Shown here: piece after piece, positions 56,290-64,000 of the stretch
Position numbering within the stretch: position 1 is the stretch's first letter
Layout of the letters: every line of letters starts with the position of its first letter
Assembly (NCBI RefSeq): GCF_035046485.1
Contig: NC_085138.1
Coordinates: forward strand, 368,779,238-368,843,237
DNA length: 64,000 nucleotides
Source: Aedes albopictus
Lineage: Eukaryota; Arthropoda; Insecta; Diptera; Culicidae
Reading direction: 5' to 3'
Notes under the pieces: generated by a model
The model's database searches: none
What the model was told of the DNA's origin: nothing
The model's input: the letters and a program-made list of their open reading frames with translations, nothing else
Position numbers and translations under genes: made by a program

Positions 56290-59200
56290 AAGGTGGTATT
56301 ATATACCCATATACTGCATACACTAATGTCAGAGCATAATCTTAAAGAAATGTCAATGAACGTATTTCCAGAAGGATCCTTAGAAGAATTTAAAAATCCT
56401 AGAGTTTATTCAAAGAAAAATGTTTGGAAGAATTTGAGAAGAATTTCCTGCTGCATTTTTGAGAGAAATTTCGGGATGAATTCATGGAAGAATTCCGAAA
56501 GATTCTTTCCTGGGTGAATTCCTGAAGGATTCCCTGGAGAAATGTATGAAAGCACTTTTAGCATGTAAGTGTCTAGATGTTTATAGTAAGTCACTGTGAT
56601 TTCTGCATAATCTAAAACCTGCCCTGCCGTGACTTTTTTGTGGCATGTGTGTTGCTTGGAAGATTCCCTGGAGGACTTATAGTCTCGCTTATTGAAAGCA
56701 TTACTAATGGAATCGCTGAGTAAACTTCTGAAGAAACTGCTGGAGGGATTACTGAAAGAATCCTTGGATAATTTCCTGGTTCTTGTATGCATCTTTATTA
56801 AATTATCTTCCAATACTATTCGCTGCATAAATTCCTCCAGAAATTGTTGAAATAATAAAAAAAATATCAAACAATCCTGGAGAAATTCGTGGGTACATCC
56901 CTGTAAAAGATGACTGAAGATTTTCTGAAATTTCTGAAGGAACTTCTTACTACATTTTTGAAAAGAACCTGAGAGGAATTTCTGAAGATATCACTTGTAG
57001 AATTCCACGTGCAATCCCTGGAAGACTTCCAGGAAAAATGCCGTAAGAATTTCCGAAGGAATCCCTGGAGTATTATCTAAAACTATATCAAGAGGAATTA
57101 TTGGATAAACTCTGGGGGGAGTCCTTCGAGAAATTTCTGAAGAAATCTCTTAAGGAATTCCTAGAAGAAATCCTATATAAAGTTCATGAGGGTTCCTTGG
57201 AGTAATTTCTTAAAAAATCCTGAAAGAATTATGGGAGGGATCCCTAGAAAAGTTTTTGAAGAAATCTCTTAAGAAATTCCTAGAGAAAGTCTTGGAGGAA
57301 TTACTGAAGGAACCTCTGAAGAAATTCTTGGAGTAATGAAGGAATTCCTGGAGGAATGTCTGAAGCAATTCCTGAAAAAATCTCTAGAGAGAATCCTGAA
57401 GGAATGCATGGAGCAACTTTTAAATGAATTCCTGGCATAACCACCTGAGGAATTCTTGGATGAGACCCAGTAGCAATTCCTGGATAAATACCTGATGGAG
57501 CTCTTAGAGCAACTCCTGGTGAAATATCCAGAGGAATTCTGGAAGGAATTTCTGGAGAAATTTCTAGAAAAATCCCTTGAGAAATTTCGGAAGGATTTCC
57601 TGGAAGAATCCTAAGAGGAATTTCTGGAGGATTTCCTGGATATATTTTCGAAGAATTTCCCGGAAGAATCTCTGGAAAAATCTGAAATCTGCAAGATGTC
57701 CAGGAGCATTTCCTGGAAGAATTCCTGAAGAAATTCCTGGAGTTATTCCCGCAGGAGTTCCTGGAGAAATTCCTTGATAAAATCCTGAAGGAATGCCTGG
57801 AGGAATTCCTAGATGAATTCCTGTGAGAAGTGTTGGAGGAATCCTTGAAGGAATTTCTGGATGAATCTCTAGAGAAATTCTTGAAAGAATTATTGGATGA
57901 ATTTTTGGAGATATCTCTAAAGGAAATCTGGAAAATTTGTTTTTCTGAAAAAATCCCTTGAGAAATTCCTGAAGGATTTTCTAGAGGAACTACTGAAGGG
58001 ATTCCTGGAGTAATTTTCGAAGGAATTACTGAACTAATGCCTAGTGAAATCCTTAGAGAAATTTGAGAAATCCCAGGAGGAATTCCTGAAGCAACTCCTA
58101 GAGGAATTTCTAGAGGAATTCCTGAAAGTATCCCTGGAAAAAAATCCTGGAAGGATTTCTGAAGAAATCCCTAGAAGATTCTTAGAGGAATTTCTGAACG
58201 ATTTCCTGGATGAATCTTTGAAGTATTTCTTGGAGGAATCTTCGAAGGATTTCCTGGAGGAATTCTTGAGAAACGCCCTGGAGAAATTCATGGAGAAATC
58301 CCAGGAGGAATCATTCAAACAATTCTTGAAACAATATTTGGAGTAATTGCTGGAGAAATGCCTGAAGGTTTCCCTAAAAAATCCTTAAGGTATTCCTGGA
58401 GAATTTCCTGCAAGAATTTTTGAAGAAATTCCTAAAGGATTTTCTGGAGAAATTCCTAAAGGATTTTCTGGAGAAATTCCTGGAGAAATTGCTGACATAA
58501 TTTCTGAAGAATGTTCAGGAGCAATTTTTGTATCAACTCCTGAAGAAATTCCTGGGGCATTACCTGGAGATTTTCCTGCAGGAGTTCCTGGAGCAATTCC
58601 TAGACTAAATCCTAGAGGAATTCCTGGAGATATTTCTGTGAGAATTTCTGGAGGAATATCTGGAAGCTTACCTGGAGGAATCCCCTAGAGGAATCATTTG
58701 ATGAAATAGTTATTGGATGAATTTCTGGAGGAATCTCTAAAGAAACTCTGGGCGATTTTTTTGTAAAAATTTGTAAAAATCTTGAAAAGTTCCTGGAGGA
58801 ATTTCTAGAGGAATTTCTGGAGGAATTCATGAAGAAATCCTCAAGGGAATTTTTGAAAAATCCCTGGAGGAATCCTTAGAGAAATTCGTGCAGAAATCCC
58901 CGAAGAAGTTTCTGGAAGAATTCTCTTTGCAGAATTCCTGAAAGAATCGCTGCAGCAATTACTGGAAGAAAATCTGGAAGAATTCCTGAAGGAATCCCTG
59001 GAAAAATTTCAAAAGGTCTTCCTAGAGATAATCCTTGAAGAATTTTTGAAGGGATCCCTGAAGGATTTCATAGAGAAATTCTTGGATGAATTTATGACAG
59101 AATTTATGGAGTAATTTTTAGATCAATTCCTGGTGAATTTTCTGGAGAATTTTCCTATATTTGAGGAATGCCTGCCTGAATTCTTGGAGGAATATCAGGA

Positions 59201-60381
59201 GGGATCTCTGAAGAAATCGCTGAAAAGAACCCTGGAAAATTTTCTTTATGAATCCAAGCTGGAATCCCTGGAAAATCCCTGAATAAATTCCTGGAAGAAT
59301 GCCGAGGAGAATTCGTAGTGGAATTCTTGGAGGAACCCTTGAATAAACAACTGGAGAAATCTTTGGAGGAATTCCTGTAGGAGTATCTGGAAAAACCCTT
59401 GGAGGAATCCCCTGAATAATTACTGGAAAAAATCCTGTAGGAATTCCTGATGAAATTCTTGCAGGAATCCCTAAAGCAGTTCCTGAAGAAAACTCTAGAG
59501 GAATTCCTGAAGAATCCCAAGGAATTCCCAAGAGAATCCCTAAACAGTTCCTGAAGGAAGTACTGAATTTATACCTGGAGGAGTTCCTTCAAGAATTCAA
59601 GGAGAAATTCCTGAAGGAATCCTAAGAAAAGTTACTGGGGGAATTTTTAAAATAAGTTGTTCCAGAAAGAATCACAGAAGGAATTCCCGAGTGAAGCCTT
59701 GGAGAAATTCCTGGAGGAGTTTCTGGAAGATACTCTAGAGGAAAGCGTGTTTGGATTTCCTGAGGAATCTCTGGAGAAACTCCTGGAGGAATCTCTACAA
59801 GAATTCTTGGAAGCATTTCTGAAGGAATTCCTAGAGGATATGATAAAAAAATTAGAGGCGTTTCAGTAGGATTTCTTGGAGGAGTTTTTAGAGGAATCCT
59901 TGAAACAATCCCCAGAGAAATCACTGGAAGAATTCTTAGAGGAATTCCTGAACAAACTCGTGGAGAAATCCCATGATAAGTTCCTGAATAAATCACAGAT
60001 GGAATTCTTGGAGAAATCCTGAAGTAATTCTAGAAAGAGTGGATGAACTTTTGGATGAATCCCTGTAGCAGTTCCTGAAGGAATCCCTGCAGGCGTTCCT
60101 GTAGAAACCCCAGGATGAATCCTGGAAGCAATTCCAAGAGACATTCCTAAGGGAATCCATATAAAGTTCCTGGAGAAAGTACTGGATTAATTCCTGGAGG
60201 AATTCCTGAAAGAATTCCAAGAGGAAGTCCTAAAGAAATTCTTAAAAGATTTCCTGGGGAATTCTTGGAGGAATTTTTAAAATTATTCCTGCAGTTGTTC
60301 TTGAAATAAACACATAAGTACTGATCTCACGATGAATTCCTGAAGAAATTCAGTGAGGAATCTCATAAGCAATCCCATGAG
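56290..60381 (+). repeat. 12-bp satellite core of the large element
   Basis: This is the best-preserved 12-base periodicity in the window, for example repeated GAATTCCTGGAG and GAATTTCTGGAG at 57.3-59.0 kb. All frames tend to stay open because no common unit variant carries a stop in some phases. Frames of 94-137 residues on both strands are therefore not genes. Confidence 0.88.
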
Positions 60382-60566
60382 TTTTTTTTTATCTGTATTA
60401 ACGAGATTTTTAGTCTTTGGCTAGTTCATCTCGGGACCCACGTTTTACTTCCCTTCCGAAGGAAGAACTCACATTGTGTGTATGTTTTTTTTTTCGGAAG
60501 TGGGATTTGATCCCAGGTCCTCGGGGTGAAATGCCTGTGCTTTAACTAACCATCACACCAGGTCCG
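60382..60566 (-). mobile_element. tRNA-derived SINE, copy 3
   Basis: This is the same SINE as 43964-44141, with a poly-A end at 60382 and a tRNA-like head toward 60566. It carries an extra run of T near 60486 and a mutated B box (GGATCAAATCC). It interrupts the satellite near its right end. Confidence 0.82.
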
Positions 60567-60654
60567 AGGAATTACGTAGGAAATCCCAGGAAAGTTTTCT
60601 CAACAATTCTTGAAACAATTTCTGTAGGAACGCCTAGAAGAAATAAAATTGTAG

Positions 60655-62110
60655 GAATCCATGTTTTCAGTGATCTGTAAATTTATTCTTATATACACGT
60701 GATTGCTTTGAAACAATATAACACAAGGATTGTCACGATGAGTGTAAAGTTCGAACCAAATATACAACATTTCTGTATTGTACGTAATTTTGTGAAGATT
60801 TTGTAGTTTTGATGATTCACACTTCTCACAAATGCTTTGAAAAAGTTTTCCTATGTGCACGTGATTATTTTCAAGCAATAAAACACAAGGATTGTCGCGA
60901 TGAACGTAAAGTTCGAACTGAAAATACGAATTCCCTGTATTATACGTGATTTTGTGAAAATTTTGTAGTTACTAAAACACACACTTTTCACAATCGATTG
61001 GAAGAAGTTTTATAATGTACACGTGATTGTTTTCAAGCAATAAACACAAGGGTTGTCGAGATGGCCGTGAAGTTCAAACTGAAAAGACACATTTCCTGTA
61101 ATATACGTGGTTTTGTGAAAATGTTGTAGTTCTTAAAATACACACTTTTCACAATCGTTCGGAAAAAGTTTTCTCATCTACTCGTGATTGTTTTCAAGCA
61201 ATAAAACACAGGGGTTGTCGCGATGAATGTAAAGTTCAAACCGAATATACAAATTTTCTGTATTATACGTAATTTTGTGAAGATTTTGAAATTTTATGAT
61301 TCACACTTGTCCCCATTTATCTGTAGATGTATTCTTATGTACACGCGATTATTTTCAAGCAATATAACATGGGGATTGTCGCGATGAACGTAAAATTCAA
61401 ACTGAAAATAAAAATTCCCTGTATTATACGTGATTATATGAAACTTTTGTAGTTTCTAAAATACACACTTTTCACAATCGTTTGGAAAAAGCTTTCTCAT
61501 GTGCACGTGATTGTTTTCAAGCAATAAACACAAGGGTTGTCGCGATGGACGTGAAGTTCAAACTGAAAAGACACATTTCCTGTATTATACGTGATTTTGT
61601 GAAAATGTTGTAGTTCCTATAATACACACTTTTCACAATCGTTCGGAAAAAAATTTTCTCATCTACACGTGATTGTTTTCAAGCAATAAAACACAGGGGT
61701 TGTCGCGATGAATGTAAAGTTCAAACCGAATATACAAATTTTCTGTATTACACGCAAATTTGTGAAAATTTTGTAGTTTTTATGAATTACACTTGTCCTC
61801 ATTTATCTGTAAATGTATTATTATGTACACGTGATTATTTTCAAGCAATATAACATGGAGATTGTCGCGTTGAACGAGAAGTTCAAACTGAAAATACTAA
61901 TTTCCTGTATTATACGTGATTTTATGAAAATTTTGTAGTTTCTGAGATTCACATTTTTCACAATCGTTCGGAAAAAGATGTCTCATGTGCACGTAATTGG
62001 TTTCAAGCAATAAAACACAGGGGTTGTCGCGATGAATACAAAGTTCAAATCAAATATACAAATTTTCTGTATTATACGTAATTTTGTGAAGATTTTATAG
62101 TCTTAAATAA
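60655..62110 (-). repeat. ~162-bp tandem array in the right arm
   Basis: About nine units are the reverse complement of the left-arm array, for example GGGTTGTCGCGATGAA and CACGTGATTGTTTTCAAGC. The order of unit variants alternates as in the left arm. Confidence 0.88.
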
Positions 62111-62409
62111 TGAGTATCTCCATATATTTCTTTGCAATAATTTTGCTTTATTAATATGGGCAATTCAACATTAAAATAAGCGTGGAAACTAATTTACATT
62201 CGGAATGGCTTCAGAAAAACAGTATTTTTTAAGGTACTTGCTCCGAGTTTTTGAGTACTCAAAAATAGAACTTTGGTCAAATCTATAGTTTGAAAATTTT
62301 ATATTCATCTAGAAGGCTGGGAAAATTCATAGCTTCAAAAATTTTGCAAATCGGATAAAAAACGGCTGAGATATTAGCAGTTGAAGAATATCGTTCCCAC
62401 TGTTTTGAG

Positions 62410-62856
62410 GCATGGCAGTTGGTGTAAGCAGTCTTGAAAAATTCATTTCGTCAAATCTAAATTCAATCACCTACAGCTCACTTTAGAAGCTGAACCTGAG
62501 AATATGGTATATGAAAAACTTGTGCGGCTAGACCAGTTCTACAAGAAAGTCACGGAAAAACTGCTATTTTTCGAATATTTAAGGTAAATGTCACGGACTA
62601 CCTTCGGAAAATGCCAAATGATATTCACGGTGAATATCATTTGGCATTTTTCACAGGTAGTCCGTGACATTTACCTTAAATATTCGAAAAATAGCAGTTT
62701 TTCCGTGACTTTCTTGCAGAACTGGTCTAGCCGCATAAGTTTTTCATATACCATATTCTCAGGTTCAGCTTCTAAAATGTGATGTAGGTGGTTGAATCTG
62801 GATATGATGAAATGAAATTTTCAGCACTGGGTGTAAGTGATTTATAGCATGGCAGT
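62410..62856. mobile_element. Palindromic insertion in the right arm
   Basis: GCATGGCAGT at about 62410-62419 and 62847-62856 flanks roughly 427 bases that are absent from the left arm. The insert is a palindrome of ~200-base arms centred near 62632, with GGTAAATGTCACGGACTACC on both sides of the centre. The ~10-base duplication could indicate a Mutator-type origin, but the outer ends match poorly. Confidence 0.75.
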
Positions 62857-62867
62857 GGGAGTGTTAA

Positions 62868-63848
62868 TCGACTGCTGGTCTTATTGTTTTGTGTGAAATT
62901 GTATATTAATTTTCAACAAAAAAAAAACATTGAATTAATTTTAGCGCCTTTGCCCTACACCATACCCAAAGTATCAGATTCGCTTCATTCACAGCAGACC
63001 GAGCGTCTCCATCAAGATGCATGCGAGCCCACCCTCTTCACACCGGTTTCGATAGGTATCTGAAAAGAAATTTCATTCATTCATAGTGTATTTTTTCTTC
63101 AGAACTAAAATAAACAATACAGTACAGTACCGCACTATGCTCACATCGACTAACTGCTTGCCATGTTACCGGTAACAGCCACGCACAGTGTAGTGATAAG
63201 ATAAGCGTATCCTCTCCCTTATTACACACTTCATTTGTTTCTCACTTTCACGGGCGGGTTGGTGTTCAATGAAGTCGTTGTCGTCGTCGCCGTCGCTGTC
63301 GTGATTACCGTGCGATTGTTTGAGTAGGAGTAGGAGGGTTGCATTGCGTTTAGAATCAAATTTGGAGGGGAAGTGTTAGGCGAGCTCTCACGTGTATGGT
63401 ATTGTTCCCCCGAGGCTGTCATAACAGTTGGTTAAGAGGGATGATTTTTCGGTTTTGTTTATCGAATTTTGATTGAAGGGGGAGTTGAAGAGGTTGGGAA
63501 AATGTTTTGTTGGATTTTGTTCACGGTGTTGATTATTCTTTTGAAACCTTATTGTTTAGCTTTCCAGATAGTTCATTGGTAACATTTAGAGTTTTATTGA
63601 GGTTTCAGTGTCTAACATTGGGAATTCAGAAAGAAAGAACTAGAAATGTATTATTAGATTTAGTATTACATACAAAGGCCCTTTTCTAACTATACATTAG
63701 TTAATTTTGATCAAAATTCTATTTGAATCACCTTTTTCTACCCGTGTTGACTAAAAATGATTGTAAATTCTGCGAACCTCATTTTCAATCCACATCCATT
63801 GTCCACGAGCACTTTTTCCCTTTTGTTGGCCGAATTGAACGTGATCAG
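62868..63848. other. Unique DNA, probably host
   Basis: No element is recognisable. The stretch contains GT-rich triplet text near 63280-63305, which reads as a Thr-rich peptide on the minus strand (63231-63422) but shows no other sign of coding. Confidence 0.4.
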
Positions 63849-64000
63849 AATGCGCCGAACGTCCTCCATGGAACCTCGAATAAAGGCACCACAATTTCTC
63901 CAATAAACCACAGTTCTCCATCATTGCCACTCTCGGACACATCATCATCATCAGCATCTCACCATCACAGGCCACCCCTACCTATAGGTAGTGGAAAACT
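63849..64000 (+). CDS. Possible host exon running off the right edge
   Basis: A frame open from about 63709 to the window end reads HSSPSLPLSDTSSSSASHHH and PPLPIGSGK near its end. This Ser/His/Pro-rich composition is common in dipteran regulatory proteins. A pyrimidine tract (CTTTTTCCCTTTTG) followed by GATCAG|AATG gives a plausible splice acceptor at 63848. There is no ATG and no known domain, the reverse strand is also open, and only about 50 codons are visible. The call is tentative. Confidence 0.3.

Larger units (their letters stand above)
53874..62867. mobile_element. ~9-kb TTAA-flanked element with giant inverted arms and a satellite core
   Basis: The element 53878-62863 begins CACTCCCACTGCCATGC and ends with the exact complement; TTAA lies at 53874-53877 and 62864-62867. 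The left arm (to about 56240) and right arm (from about 60655) match in reverse over the terminal ~310 bases and then as arrays of a ~162-bp repeat. The core is 12-bp satellite. No transposase ORF is present, so it is non-autonomous. TTAA targeting suggests a piggyBac- or Kolobok-type source. Confidence 0.8.

Noticed and set aside
56290..60381. Many ORFs of 90-137 residues on both strands, rich in EFL, NSSR or IPPGIPS
   Set aside because: They follow the 12-bp satellite period, occur on both strands at once and lack any domain; open frames come from the repeat composition.
63231..63422. Minus-strand Thr-rich ORF as a host exon
   Set aside because: Its only distinctive part is a GTC/GTT triplet run; no splice sites or homology support it, so it is mentioned only within the spacer.

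Overview
The window looks like mosquito nuclear DNA, most likely Aedes or a close relative. It is AT-rich and has almost no host genes. It is packed with insect-type transposable elements: two copies of a tRNA-headed SINE that I take to be Feilai-like, an RTE-type LINE, a Penelope-like element, dozens of short inverted-repeat (MITE-like) elements and large degenerate satellites. The only well-supported multi-exon gene resembles a transposase. No bacterial operon, CRISPR array, rRNA or convincing tRNA gene was seen. The species name is inference; the element types are read from the sequence.

Layout. 1-2.8 kb: minus-strand RTE-like LINE pseudogene, cut by the window edge. 4.5-5.2 kb: a fold-back element and a SINE with an obvious target duplication. 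6.15-12.67 kb: two ~640 bp inverted repeats, with TA just outside each end, enclosing a five-exon gene (7.9-11.06 kb) for a ~695-residue RNase H-like, transposase-related protein, plus several MITEs and a Helitron-like piece. 12.7-17.9 kb: mostly unique DNA, a CT-rich low-complexity tract holding a second SINE, and a LINE RT fragment. 17.85-22.4 kb: a Tc1/mariner-type MITE carrying a hammerhead-like palindrome, then a 12-bp-period degenerate satellite interrupted by a 1.47 kb minus-strand retroelement with a 25-bp duplication. 22.4-25.9 kb: nested inverted structures, including a TA-flanked element that itself received a TA-flanked, tRNA-like-bearing MITE. 28-30.2 kb: satellite interrupted by a Penelope-like element (GIY-YIG endonuclease, inverted terminal copies), itself interrupted by a TTAA-flanked MITE.

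30.5-34.5 kb: a second degenerate satellite, with a SINE split by a 928-bp LINE-derived element and a hAT-type MITE. 35.7-40.6 kb and 44.6-48.3 kb: long 12/24-bp satellite blocks carrying two more hAT-type insertions and another SINE. 40.8-44.5 kb: a TA-flanked element, unique DNA, and a second, plus-strand copy of the same LINE 5' end split by a SINE. 49.8-53.3 kb: an element with a 152-bp tandem array that is homogenised as a 304-bp dimer. 53.88-62.86 kb: the most striking object, a ~9 kb TTAA-flanked element whose ~2.2 kb inverted arms are built largely of a ~162-bp tandem repeat and which encloses 4.4 kb of the 12-bp satellite. 62.9-64 kb: unique DNA that may enter a host exon at the right edge.

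Almost every large ORF lies in the satellites or in broken elements and is not a gene. The biology is one of layered insertion: nesting order, target duplications and, in several cases, an intact empty site can be read directly.
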